Shown here piece after piece: positions 12,741 to 22,680 of a DNA stretch of 64,000 bases (the first letter of the stretch is position 1; every line of letters starts with the position of its first letter). The stretch lies in the NCBI GenBank assembly GCA_031761405.1, contig JASEVX010000007.1:43974411-44038410 (forward strand), written 5' to 3'. The DNA comes from Serripes groenlandicus (taxonomy: Eukaryota > Mollusca > Bivalvia > Cardiida > Cardiidae). The translations under genes and the position numbers were made by a program. The notes under the pieces are model-generated. The model had not been told where the DNA came from. It did no database searches and worked only from the letters and a program-made list of their open reading frames with translations.

Positions 12741-13852
12741 CAATAAATCATTCAATGACAGTTATGTATACGTCATAGCATTTCCCCCGTGAGACGCTAT
12801 CCCTATCAACTGACCAATGGATAGGACTAAATTAATCACGTGGATTCGTCACTTTCTGCCATATTGCTTGACTGCACACAGAGAATGATAAATACATCAT
12901 GGTAAGAGGCATTTTATCAAGGCTGTTCAAACTTTGCACCTTATAATGGCAGGCAGTTACTTTTTGTATTGTGATGTGCAAACAAAAAAATCTTATGTTT
13001 TTTTAAATGTGTTAACATGTTCTTGTAAATATATGTTTTTTATTATCTCCTACCTAGCTGTGTAAATTGTGTAAACCAGTCTACAGAATTTGCGTTTTTA
13101 ATATATATGTGTATATACTTCAGATCGACAAGAGCAACCTTAATTTCTTAAAACTATTAACTTACTTTCTTTTCTTTTTTGCACATAGGAAAGCTGTAAG
13201 TGCTAAAAACAAAAGACAACAGTTTCTTCTTATACTACAATGCTCAGACTTAATGAACAACTGCCCAACTGTGTCAATATGTATATGCTTTAACGTAATT
13301 TTCAATTACAACAGCGTCAAATTATTTGCACTATCTTATGTCTATTTCTGAGATGGACCTTGTTTCTTCATGCCTAAATGAATCAAACAGATATTTTATC
13401 TTAAAACCTGAATAAATATGCAGTCATCCATCCACAGGTTGCAAACAGTAACTATATATACATTGTGTTAAATCATGGTCATGAAAATAACATGGCTCTC
13501 ATAAACTTATGTACATGACAGATCGGAATAATATACTCACACGAAAAAGAAAGTGTGCACTTGGTTAGAGGGATTTTTTTTATACTTATAGAAGCAAAAT
13601 AAGATTTGATAATTATCAGAACATTGTTTTACGTGTGAATAACGTAGGGGTGAAAAGTAAAAGTTGCATATTTGTAACTGCTTTTTTGTCTTCGGATATT
13701 TGTCAAGTTACGTGACAATGTATCAGTATCTGTTGTGGCCTCTTCCTGTGGGTAAATGGGTGCAATGTGTGAAGGGTTATTTTCTTCACTCATGATGATA
13801 AATCCGTATATCAAAATTTGTAACAAAAAAGTTATGCCCAATTTAAAAGTGC
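12741..13852. other. non-coding; weak candidate first exon
   Basis: No gene recognised. On the plus strand 12845-12901 ends ATG followed directly by GTAAGAGG, a start codon abutting a good 5' splice site, preceded by GCCATATT. Downstream acceptor-like sites (before 13057 and 13191) do not give a peptide I recognise. Confidence 0.2.
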
Positions 13853-14050
13853 ATTTCCTGGGTAAGTTATCAATACCACTGGTCCATTTATCCTGACACC
13901 AGACAGTCAGTCGTTACTCGTTATGCTTACCCTGCAACTCATAGCGCAAAGGAAGACAACCATTACTACACTTTTTAAAATCTTTGGTATGACCCGGCTG
14001 GCGATCGAAACCCACGAGCTCACGCACCCGAGGCGTGCGATCTAAAACTA
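13853..14050 (-). mobile_element. SINE-2, reverse orientation
   Basis: Plus-strand order: TTTCCTGGGTAAG, CCATTTATCCTGACACCAG, AGTCAGTCGT, TTTAAAATCTTTGGTATGAC, CCGGCTGGCGATCGAAACCC. The last is the reverse of the B-box region. The tRNA-like head is at the high-coordinate side. Confidence 0.75.
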
Positions 14051-14602
14051 AACAATTTCGCCAGAAGGAGCCCATATGAGCCCGTATGAGCCCGTATGGG
14101 CCCCGTCCATGGTAAGAGGTACAAATTGAATTGTGTGTATAGTGTAGATCTAGATCTGTTTATGCATCTGTACAATCCGTCTCAAGATCCACACGTTTAA
14201 CTTGTTATTTACAAAAGCTGGTTAGAAACTTCTGTCAACATGTGTAGACCATGATTAGACGTAGAAGATGTACAGACGGATCTGAAACTACACATTTCAG
14301 ATATACCACCTTGTACATTTTTGCCACAAAATGGCTTATAATATCAGCCACAAAGGGAGGTAAAGGGGGTATAACGTTTTGGCGTTATTGAAAGGCGATT
14401 TGGCATGAAACATGAAGGGCGTCACTTCTAGTGTTTCGTCGGAAGCTACATGGCTCTTCTGAAAATAGGGGCGAAGAGTGATTGCTCTAGTGAGACGGCT
14501 GTACGTATACAATGGTCCCCTTAGTATTCACTTTTCGCAGGCGCAACAAGGCACCCTTTCTGCCTGACATTTTCAAGAGAACGCAGACTCTTATATGAAT
14601 TA
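14051..14602. other. non-coding, no recognised feature
   Basis: A short triplication of GAGCCCRTATG occurs near 14071-14100. Otherwise nothing recognised. Confidence 0.4.
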
Positions 14603-14783
14603 TACAGTGGAACCTGTATATAAAGACCACCCATGGGAACACAGCAATATGGTTTTTGTTCACGGGTGGTCTTAAATTGCAGGGTCATTGTGCAGAAAAA
14701 TAGTAACTGGGAAACTAAAAGCGTGGCTGCTATAGACAGGGAATTGCTATTCCAAGATGGTCTTGGCAACATGTTCGACAGTA
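14603..14783. mobile_element. TA-D, TA-flanked inverted-repeat element
   Basis: TA + CAGTGGAACCTGT at the left; the right end reverse-complements to TA + CTGTCGAACATGT, followed on both sides by AAGACCA. TA target and CAGTG-AACC ends point to a Tc1/mariner-pogo type nonautonomous element (inference). Confidence 0.6.
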
Positions 14784-15244
14784 TATTTGCATAGTAAGGT
14801 ATGGGTTTAACATGCGGTAATTATAATTGAAGATTCTATTTTTGGAAATACCGAATTTGCAATGAATCACGTCTACGATTTTGCACACACGAGTTGACAC
14901 AAAAACAACAACAATAGGTCTAAAACGGGTAACCGCTTTTTTGTACTCATAATTGTTTCGAAGAACCTTAAGCACAACGAAGAAGTTACCAATACATCAT
15001 TACGTGTCTACACCTCGAAACGATTCATTACGTTAAGGATGTTAACGTGTGTAACTTGAGTGATTTTTTTCTAAAACCGTACTAGTGTTGATTCAGAAAA
15101 TTAGATTTACTGACGCTTGACAAATGTCACACGTACATTGAAGGAGGCTCTAACACGGGAAAATTAACTTGAACAGAATTAATAGGATTTTGTTAATTAA
15201 TGTTTTGAACTACAAGGTAACGTTTGTCTTAGATTGAATGATTG
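14784..15244. other. non-coding, no recognised feature
   Basis: No repeat family, RNA gene or conserved peptide seen. Confidence 0.4.
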
Positions 15245-15812
15245 GTGGTTAGGTGTTTTATGCCGCTTTCATCATTTGTTAAAGCCGTAGCACGGCGTTT
15301 CCTGGATAAGTTTATAGTACAACTAGTCCATATATCCTGACACCAGCCAGTCAGTCGTATCGCTAACACCACAACCCTAAGCGCCAAAGAGGGTAGCAAT
15401 TTATACCATTTTAAAACTCTTTGGTATGACCGGGCCGGGGGTTGAACTCACGACATCGGGCACCCGAGGCGATCGCTCTACCATTACACCACCGAGGCGA
15501 TCGCTATACCATTACACCACCGAGGCGATCGCTATACAATTACACCACCGAGGCGATCGCTCTACCATTACACCACCGAGGCGATCGCTATACCATTACA
15601 CCACCGAGGCGATCGCTATACCATTACACCACCGAGGCGATCGCTCTACCATAACACCACCGAGGCGATCGCTCTACCATTACACCACCGAGTCGATCGC
15701 TCTACCATTACACCATCGAGGCGATCGCTCTACCATTACACCACCGAGGCGATCGCTCTACCATTACACCACCGAGGCGATCGCTCTACCATTACACCAT
15801 CGAGGCGGTTTT
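15245..15812 (-). mobile_element. SINE-2 with a tandemly expanded A-box region
   Basis: A normal SINE-2 body runs from 15245 to about 15455 in reverse orientation (GGCGTTTCCTGGATAAG, CCTGACACCAGCCAGTCAGT, TTTGGTATGACCGGGCC, GGGGTTGAACTC). Where the tRNA-like head should be, a 28-bp unit is repeated 12 times (15460-15812). On the SINE sense strand each unit has TGGTGTAATGGTAGAGC, matching the pol III A-box consensus TRGYNNANNNG. The long plus-strand frame over the array is a by-product of its regular structure. Confidence 0.85.
15460..15812 (-). repeat. 28-bp tandem array inside SINE-2 (12 copies)
   Basis: Plus-strand unit: GAGGCGATCGC, TCTACCATTAC, ACCACC. Copies differ at only a few positions (TCTACC/TATACC, GAGGCG/GAGTCG), so expansion is recent. 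Each copy holds a GCGATCGC palindrome. Confidence 0.95.
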
Positions 15813-16140
15813 TAGAGATCAGCAGCTATCAATTGTTACTCCAGATATATACATGATAACTGACATTTTTAATACAAATCTTACATTCTGGTAAAATGAG
15901 AATTTGCTCGAAGTATGGTCTCCTTCAGCTATTTCACAATATGTTGCTATAAATAAATATATTAACCTCTACAAAACGACACCTCTCCAGAACAGCTGTA
16001 TTTCTTTGCCTCCCTATATGTTGCTTTAGAGAGGAAGCAAATTGGCCACGTCCCCTTTTGACACTGGACGTAATAATGTAACCGGTGCGAACACATTATT
16101 GCAGCATTTCCATCGTTCACCATGTGTACATGCTTCGAAT
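15813..16140. other. non-coding spacer
   Basis: No recognised feature between the SINE-2 array and the exon-derived minisatellite. Confidence 0.4.
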
Positions 16141-16147
16141 TAAAATA

Positions 16148-17165
16148 GTCCTTCTATAGTCCGTGAACAGTGGAATAATGGTAACATCGGTAAAATTTAC
16201 CTTCTATAGTCCGTGAACAGTGGAATAATGGTAACATCGGTAAAATTTACCTTCTATATTCCGTGAACAGTGGAATAATGGTAACATCGGTAAAATTTAC
16301 CTTCTATATTCCGTGAACAGTGGAATAATGGTAACATCGGTAAAATTTACCTTCTATATTCCGTGAACAGTGGAATAATTGTACCATCGGTACAAAATTA
16401 CCTTCTTTATTCCGTGAACAGTGGAATAATGGTAACATCGGTACAAATTTACATTCTATAGTCCGTGAACAGTGGAATAATGGTAACATCGGTAAAATTT
16501 ACCTTCTATATTCCGTGAACAGTGGAATAATGGTACCATCGGTACAAAATTACCTTCTTTATTCCGTGAACAGTGGAATAATGGTAACATCGGTACAAAT
16601 TTACATTCTATATTCCGTGAACAGTGGAATAATGGTAACATCGGTAAAATTTACCTTCTATATTCCGTGAACAGTGGAATAATGGTAACATCGGTAAAAT
16701 TTACCTTCTATATTCCGTGAACAGTGGAATAATTGTACCATCGGTACAAAATTACCTTCTATATTCCGTGAACAGTGGAATAATGGTAACATCGGTACAA
16801 ATTTACATTCTATATTCCGTGAACAGTGGAATAATGGTAACATCGGTACAAAACTACCTTCTATATTCCGTGAACAGTGGAATAATGGTACCATCGGTAC
16901 AAAATTACCTTCTATATTCCATGAACAGTGGAATAATGGTAACATCGGTACAAAATTACCTTCTATATTCCGTGAACAGTGGAATAATGGTATCATTGGT
17001 ACAAAATTACCTTCTATAGTCCGTGAACACTGGAATAATGGTACCATCGGTATAAAATTACCTTCTATATTCCATGAACACTGGAATAATGGTAACATCG
17101 GTAAAATTTACCTTCTATATTCCGTGAACAGTGGAATAATGGTACCATCGGTACAAAATTACCTA
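16148..17165 (-). repeat. 51-bp minisatellite derived from the adjacent cyclase exon and its 5' splice site
   Basis: About 20 head-to-tail copies of a 50-51 bp unit. On the sense (minus) strand each unit reads: TTTTACCGATG, TTACCATTATTCCACTGT, TCACGGA, (A/C)TATAGAAG, GTAAAT. This aligns with the last ~45 nt of the cyclase exon at 17455-17603 (TATTACCGATT, TGACCATTATTCCACTGT, CCACGGA, GTCTATAAG) plus its donor GTAACT. Translated in the exon's frame the array still gives a peptide like YHYSTVHG, against DHYSTVHG in the exon. Because the period is a multiple of three, a 146-residue frame with 17-residue repeats appears; I do not regard it as a gene. Confidence 0.95.
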
Positions 17166-17454
17166 AAAGACTCCTTGAACAGTAGAATTATTGTAGAATC
17201 GGTAAAATTTTCGTTATACATGTAGATTCCATGATCAATATAATAATGTTCAAATTGGTAAAATTTACCTTTAAGACACCGTGGACAGTAGAATTATGTA
17301 CAAATCAGGAAATTTACCTTACAGACAAATAATGGTCAAATCAGTAAATTGTACCTTGTACATGTAGATTCAATGGACAATAGAATGATAATCAAAGCAG
17401 TATAATTTATATCATAGACTCTGTTGAAATAATGGTTAAATCAGTAATAGTTAC
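17166..17454 (-). repeat. decayed copies linking the exon to the minisatellite
   Basis: About six divergent copies of the same unit lie between the exon's 5' splice site and the homogeneous array. The one next to the exon reads, in sense, ATTACTGATTTAACCATTAT then GAGTCTATGAT, clearly related to the exon end. Divergence is high here and low in 16148-17165, so the seed was the exon boundary and later amplification was distal. Confidence 0.8.
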
Positions 17455-17603
17455 CTTATAGACTCCGTGGACAGTGGAATAATGGTCAAATCGGTAATAC
17501 AGATCGTTGAGCATGTTGACAACTGACATGGCTGGACAGGCCGAAGCAATGTTTGTAAATGTTACAATATCACTGAACAGTACCGTCACCTGCTCGTAAC
17601 GCT
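17455..17603 (-). CDS. GUCY1B2: sGC beta-2-like exon: start of cyclase catalytic domain
   Basis: 149 nt, residues 414-463. It begins by completing a split Glu codon after acceptor TTCCAG and ends on AAG before donor GTAACT, phase 0. The peptide contains VTVLFSDIVTFTNI. Asp425 is the first of the two metal-binding aspartates of class III cyclases, and its presence (beta-1 has Gly) means this subunit could contribute catalytic metal binding itself, as homodimer-capable beta-2/atypical subunits do. VNMLNDLYYRFD follows, then STVHGVYK, which in other cyclases leads into V-E-T-I-G-D. The next exon was not found. The 3' end of this exon is the source of the flanking minisatellite. Confidence 0.93.
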
Positions 17604-18006
17604 CTGGAATTATAGCAATACAAACATGTTTAGTATTATGGCATGACTGCAAAATGTGCGGCGACCTGGATAAAACTAACCGTAATGCATTTGCGACCAG
17701 TGTACATCCATAGTGGAACAGCCAGCGCATTCGCGTAGTCTGATCTATATATACACTGTTCGTCAATCAGTTACAATTATAAGATTTCCGAGAAAACTTC
17801 TGTAAAGCAGTATCCATTTGGATTTCATCTAACGGAAGCACTGGCAGGTTTGAGTTCACATACTTTGATGTAATAATTACGTTAAGTTTGGTTTCAACGG
17901 AGCACCGCTCAAATATATTTTTTGAGTGTGTCATTATTTACAATGGGCCTGGACGTTTCCATCTGACCAAATAACCCGACCTCATAGGAACATAAAAATC
18001 ATGGTG
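17604..18006. other. intronic sequence, no recognised feature
   Basis: Lies in the 923-bp intron between the catalytic exon and the signalling-helix exon. Confidence 0.5.
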
Positions 18007-18216
18007 CGTCTTTCACTACCGACTTTCACCAAGTCGTGACTTCCATGTTGAAAATTGGGCCACTCAATTTTTAATCTAAAAGGAAATTTGGTAAAATATA
18101 ATGTCTAAGTGGCAAACAATGCATATTTCAGGAGAGACAGCTCGATATGAGCTGTCTCATCTGAATCTGCGGTGTTTTCAAAAACCTTTAATTGACTTTC
18201 GCAGCGAAAGGGTTAA
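18007..18216. mobile_element. TTAA-3 palindromic element with an empty TTAA-2 site
   Basis: Left part CTTTCACTACCGACTTTCAC; centre GAGACAGCTCGATATGAGC as an imperfect hairpin; right part TTTCGCAGCGAAAGGGTTAA. The stretch CCTTTAATTGACTTTCG (18186-18200) is uninterrupted here, whereas at 31048-31270 the same TTAA is occupied by TTAA-2. Confidence 0.7.
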
Positions 18217-18526
18217 TTTCGCAGTAACACTATTGGTGAAGCGACCGGCGAAACACATACGACTGCACACTGGTACAGTCTTAACGAGCCCATGTGACTA
18301 TGTGTTACATGTAACTCTAAGGTAGTGCTGCTGCTCATGTCCCGTTCTCAATGCATAATTGCTATACACACATCGGGGGAGACACAGAGAACTGCTTATT
18401 TACAACAAATACGGTATTTTAGACACTAGTTTAAAACTATCGTCTAGTACGTAGTTTTCGAGAGTTTCCCACTGTTTGCAAACGTTTCAAACACTATCAG
18501 TACCAAAGAAAACTGGCGAACTTTAC

Positions 18527-18672
18527 CTGCTTCAACATCACGTCCGTATTTCAGTTCGATCGCCACTTTTTCCGGTAACATTTGATAGAGCAGCGTGTCC
18601 GTCTTCTTCTTCTCGTCCTCCAAAGCCTTTGACGTTTTACGCAATTCAATTGTGGTCTCGTCAAGACGTTTT
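18527..18672 (-). CDS. GUCY1B2: sGC beta-2-like exon: signalling helix / coiled-coil
   Basis: 146 nt, residues 365-414. Acceptor GCTTGCAG; donor GTAAAG; entered in phase 2 (completing Ala365) and left in phase 1. The peptide begins KRLDETTIELRKTSKALEDE and continues KKKTDTLLYQMLP, the conserved coiled-coil and linker ahead of the cyclase domain. Then VAIELKYGRDVEAG matches the xVAxxLxxGxxVxAG stretch before the catalytic core. The distance from AEI to KKKTDTLL equals that in vertebrate beta-2 as I recall it, so no exon is missing on either side. Confidence 0.95.
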
Positions 18673-18755
18673 CTGCAAGCGAACATTTGATTAATTGAAA
18701 GTGGCGTTATGGTGTCTGCGTAGTGCATTCACACATTCAACAAGTTCATCTCGCG

Positions 18756-18985
18756 TTAACCCTTTCCCTCATAAAAACGCTTTCTGACGCCTCTGCAGCA
18801 GACGGCTTTTTGAAAACATAGTGACAAAAGAAGAAATTGCACAAAACGTGCAATTTCTCCTTTTGCCACAATGTTTTCCACTTTTTGTCATAGGTTATCC
18901 ATTCAATTATAGAGATTTTGTACTTTTTGACAAAATATGTTCAAAATCGTCTGCTTCAGAATTGTCGTATGGGGGAAAGAGTTAA
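18756..18985 (+). mobile_element. TTAA-1 element, intact
   Basis: TTAA at both ends; TTAACCCTTTCCCTCATA left, GGGGGAAAGAGTTAA right. CTGCAG-CAGACG lies in the left arm and CGTCTGCTTCAG in the right. Central hairpin TTGCACAAAACGTGCAA. About 230 bp, non-coding. Ends starting CCC next to a TTAA target are the hallmark of piggyBac-type elements (inference: nonautonomous). Confidence 0.85.
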
Positions 18986-19428
18986 GGTGTCTCAGAATGA
19001 CACTTTTCTCGACCGTAATTGAGTAACGTCCATACAAAATACGGTCAATTTGATTGATGATTATCAACACTCTCAATGTATTTCAGTTATCTCAAGGGAT
19101 TAAATTGGTCAACTCTTTCCAACATAGTCAACGTTGAAACCATCTTGTGATACATATCTATATACATGTATATAACAAAGAGTGAGAAACGTTGAGTAAA
19201 AAGGAGGAATTACTCATAAGTTTTCAAAAGTCGTCTGCTGAAAACTCGTCAAATCCTCAGGACGTTTGAAAGACTTATTTTCAGTACTGCCTTTACGTTC
19301 GTCCTCTCACTGAATGGTGTGTATCCATTAATACACTGTTTGATGTGATCCTACTAAGTTCGGACCTTTAAGATTTGAGCCCCGAGTGGGGGATAAACGT
19401 GACTGTGCGAATAGACGATCCACACCGT

Positions 19429-19635
19429 TTAAACCTTTCCTACATACAAACTATTTCTGATGCTTATGCAATGACTTTTGAAAACATTGTGGCAATATAT
19501 CTTTCGTTATGAGCAACTTTCTATTTGATCACAACGTTTTCAATAACTGTTCTATCATTTATAAGTTTTCATGTCCATGTGTAAATCATTTCAAAGTCGT
19601 CTTCTGTAGATTTGTTGTATGTGGTAAAGGGTTAG
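19429..19635. mobile_element. TTAA-1, old copy
   Basis: TTAAACCTTTCCTACATAC left; GTAAAGGGTTAG right; core GTTATGAGCAA with the left half decayed. Confidence 0.55.
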
Positions 19636-19722
19636 AAAAAGTATAATTTGTCCGTACACTTGTAGTATGAAATTATAACAGGAACCTACACTATTGTAAT
19701 TATGTTTCAAGACTGTAGCCGC

Positions 19723-19951
19723 TTAACCCTTTACATCATATATACGCTTTCTGACGCCTCTGCAGTAGACGGCTTTTTGAAAACATAGTGACAAAAGAAG
19801 AAATTGCACAAAACGTGCAATTTCTCCTTTTGCCACAATGTTTTCCACTATTAGTCATAGGTTATCCATTCAATTATGGAGATTTTCTATGTTTTGACAA
19901 AATACGTTCAACGTCGTCTGCTGCAGAATTGTCGTATGAGGAAAGGGTTAA
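19723..19951 (+). mobile_element. TTAA-1 element, intact
   Basis: TTAA flanks, near-identical to the copy at 18756 including the GCACAAAACGTGC core. Right end ATGAGGAAAGGGTTAA. Confidence 0.85.
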
Positions 19952-20499
19952 AGGATTGGATTTATGTTGAGAGAGAAGAGTACGATCACAGTGTATAGAT
20001 ACGTACTATACTTGTATGTGTTAACATTTATTGTGTTATAATGACGAAGATATATTTTTTGAGAAATTAAATATGTATCCGACCGTGAATTGATACAGAA
20101 AACTTAGGATGCACGTGAAGCAGATGACCTTCAAACATTACTCCAATGTGGAACAAACAGAAAGTCATAATTTCTATTTTTTCAAAAATCATTTTCAACT
20201 TTGTATGAAAAATGTTCTTCAGAAACTCTTCAGACGACAACTCCGAGAATTAAAACTCCCGTAGTGGATTGCCGAAACATGTGTCATGCGTCACGTTGTT
20301 TTTACTGATAAATTAAAGGAAACACTATGCAGCGCATTTCATTCTAGAAGTACATCATGATTTTTTTCTCTATTCTATTTTTAAGCTTGTCTCTTTTTAC
20401 TCTTACCCGGTTGGAACTTTGTAAATGGTATACATGACGGGAAAGGCGAGTGTGGGTGAAAATTGCAAAACGCATATGGAAATGTCTATTCTATACACC

Positions 20500-20632
20500 G
20501 ACTAACTGGCTGGTGTCAGTATAAATGGACGAGAAGTACTCCTTACATACCCAGGAAACGCCGTGATATAACTGAACAATTGTTGAAGGCGCCGTAAAAT
20601 ACCAATCAGTCAATCAATCAATCAAACGATCG
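20500..20632 (+). mobile_element. SINE-2, 5'-truncated
   Basis: CTAACTGGCTGGTGTCAG, AGGAAACGCCGTGATATAAC, TGAACAATTGTTGAA and an (AATC)n tail. It ends close to the 3' side of the exon at 20652-20826. Confidence 0.8.
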
Positions 20633-20651
20633 AATAAAGGACAATACATAC

Positions 20652-20826
20652 GCAATATCGATCTCCGCTATTCGTTGTTGGTTTAAGAGGACGAGTTCCC
20701 TGGTGACGTCGTAGAGGGGAATGTCGGCGAGATAGACGTTCATTTCCATGAGTTCTGTGAGGCTAGAGAGTCTGGGTGAACTTATAAATATCATGTGTTT
20801 GAGATCTTCCAACCACATCATCTGAC
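20652..20826 (-). CDS. GUCY1B2: sGC beta-2-like exon: end of HNOBA and start of signalling helix
   Basis: 175 nt, residues 307-365. Acceptor TATTGCAG, donor GTATGT. Enters in phase 1 completing Gly307, so the join with the previous exon reads LKG then QMMWLED, like the LKGQMIxx of other sGC subunits. HMIFISSPRLSSLTEL, NVYLADIPLYDVTRELVLL and NQQRIAEIDIA follow. The D-x-TR-x-LxLLxQQ run is a conserved landmark, and NQQR-AEI is the beta-2-like version. Confidence 0.96.
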
Positions 20827-20918
20827 CTGCAATACAAATAGTCTTGATCTCTTACATTTCGAGTCACGTCTGGCGATTTGGGGGTACTATTGACCGTCCG
20901 TACAAAATACAATTTACC

Positions 20919-21145
20919 TTAACCCTTCCCACATACAAAATATCAGCAGCAGACGACTTTGAAAAAAAATCACGCAAAAACATGAAAAAGGTCTATACAT
21001 GAAGTATGATGACTGAAAAAAGTTGGAAACATTGTGGCATTAGGTGAAATTGCTCGCCTTGAGCAATTTCTCCTTTAGTTACCGCGTTTTCAAAAGGCTT
21101 CTGCTGCAGATGCATCAGAATGCGTCTACAAGGGGGAATGGTTAA
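20919..21145. mobile_element. TTAA-1, older copy with intact termini
   Basis: TTAACCCTTCCCACATAC ... AAGGGGGAATGGTTAA with TTAA at both ends; core TTGCTCGCCTTGAGCAA. Confidence 0.75.
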
Positions 21146-21296
21146 AGGTTCATTGGCGTAAAATAAGTGACACAATTTGTAATAACTTACATGAAGACGG
21201 ACACTGAAGGCTCTGATGAGACTCTGGGGAGACAGTGCAGAATCTTAGTTCTAATCAGATGCAACAGTCCGCTTCTGATAGTCTCTACCTTCAAAT

Positions 21297-21720
21297 ATGG
21301 TTAAAAACTAGGTCACTAGGTCAAATTGAAGGAAAACCTTGTTAACACTATGGAAGCAAATTTGTCAGAATGTGTATTTTGATGATATCTAAACTAAATT
21401 CGGATGTGGGTCATGTGTCGGGTCAAAAAACCTAATCACTGGGTCAAATTCGACAACACAAATCTTGTTAACCCATACGAGACCGCATTTATGCTTTAAG
21501 CAGCTTGACACCTTATCAGAATGGGTGTCTTGACGAAGTATAAGCACATCCAAATATGAGTCATGCCAGGTCAAAAGCTTGGTCACTAGGACAAACTGAA
21601 AGAAAATCTTGTTAACAATCTGCAAGCGTCAGAATGAGAGTCTTGATGATATCTAAAATGTGTTCGAATATTGGACATGTACTAATTCACCGGGTTAAAT
21701 TAAAGAAAAGTCTTGTTAAC
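21297..21720 (+). repeat. ~110-130 bp tandem repeat (GGTCACTAGGTCAAA family)
   Basis: About four diverged units with GGTCACTAGGTCAAATTGAA, AAACCTTGTTAACA, GTCAGAATGxGTxTTGATGA and ATATCTAAA. Intronic. From memory this sequence type is widespread in bivalve introns; I cannot verify that here. Confidence 0.7.
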
Positions 21721-21928
21721 CCTTTCAGCGCCGAATTGTTTAAAGTAGACTATTCCATGTTCAAACTCGGACGACTCTATTTTCATGTTTTAGGATTTTT
21801 GGAATATTTTAATAACTCACAGCCAAACAATGCAGATTTCAGGTGAGACAGCTCGTTACGAGCTGACTCACCTGAATCTGTATTGTTTGCAAAAAGCTCA
21901 ATATTGCCTTTGGCGCTGAAAGAGTTAT
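21716..21928 (+). mobile_element. TTAA-2 palindromic element
   Basis: TTAACCCTTTCAGCGCCGAA left; TTTGGCGCTGAAAGAGTTAT right. Central GACAGCTCGTTACGAGCTG. About 213 bp, non-coding. Shares TTAACCCTTTC ends with TTAA-1 but no interior. Confidence 0.85.
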
Positions 21929-22078
21929 TTTTTTCAATATCAGTTAATGTTTAGAGTCACCATTATGTCCCTTATGTAATGGAAAAAATAGAAAATCAAA
22001 CCTTTTGAATATCAGTGATATTCGTAAACCATGGACTAAAGTGATAGAACAATAAAAACATTAGAATAGTAATCTTAC

Positions 22079-22558
22079 CTTTTAATACTAATGAATGTTT
22101 AGTTTCACCATTCACCCCATTTTTAAAGTTTGTTTGCGTTTTTACTCTCATCATAAATACTGCGTTAATGAACATCTTAATATTTATCACATGCATTTCC
22201 ATCTTTGGATGTGTTAGCTCAAATATATCACTCATATGCTCATTAACTACCGTTCGTTTTAGCAGCCTCTGGATCATCATACCACACTGCTTAATTACTA
22301 AATCACTGTTAAATATTAGATGATACGGAAACGCGTTGCAAAATTGTTCCGCGCTGAGATGGAACTCGGATGGGAATGAAGGCTTGAATTCCACCAGCGG
22401 TTTGTCGTTGGTTGTGTCCACAGTTCGTGTATTGAGAATCACTTTAAACGTCACATGCTCCTGTGTTTTACCGCCGTCTATCAGCTGTTGTGTTTTATCC
22501 ACCACTGATATCTCCGCGTCTTGATTGTACAGGTCTCGAGCTACTGCTTTAACTAACC
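22079..22558 (-). CDS. GUCY1B2: sGC beta-2-like exon: end of H-NOX and HNOBA (PAS-like) domain
   Basis: 480 nt, residues 147-307, the largest exon. Acceptor CCTTTCCAG, donor GTAAGA. LVKAVARDLYNQDAEISV completes the H-NOX fold (xIVxGLVxxVAxxLY pattern across the previous junction). A less conserved linker (about 168-212) leads to FCNAFPYHLIF (219-229) and the HNOBA domain, with DLVIKQCG, HMSDIFELTHPKMEM and INIKMFINAVFMMR. In this family the PAS-like region relays the H-NOX state to the cyclase and mediates dimerisation. The open frame continues past the donor to 21996, but the GT site and next-exon phase fix the end. Confidence 0.96.
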
Positions 22559-22680
22559 CTGGAAAGGAATGGACAAATACAATTCAGCGCAAACGGATCT
22601 GCTTTCAGACTCCACGTTAAAATGTGCTTAGATTGTGTTTAACGGCACTTTTAATAGTATCAAGGCATATCAAGAGGGTT

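Noticed and set aside
15426..15815. 129-residue repetitive frame (TTEAI / RRSLYHY)
   Set aside because: 28-bp SINE array. Three frames rotate through the same DNA, which is not coding behaviour.
16658..17098. 146-residue frame with 17-residue repeats
   Set aside because: Antisense-array frame kept open by the 51-bp period. The array sits in an intron and derives from the exon in another frame.
1..17454. Searched for the next cyclase exon (VETIGDAYM-type motif) on the minus strand
   Set aside because: No stretch encoding a G-D-A-Y-M-like motif was found by eye. The exon is probably outside the window; a profile search with a cyclase HMM would decide.
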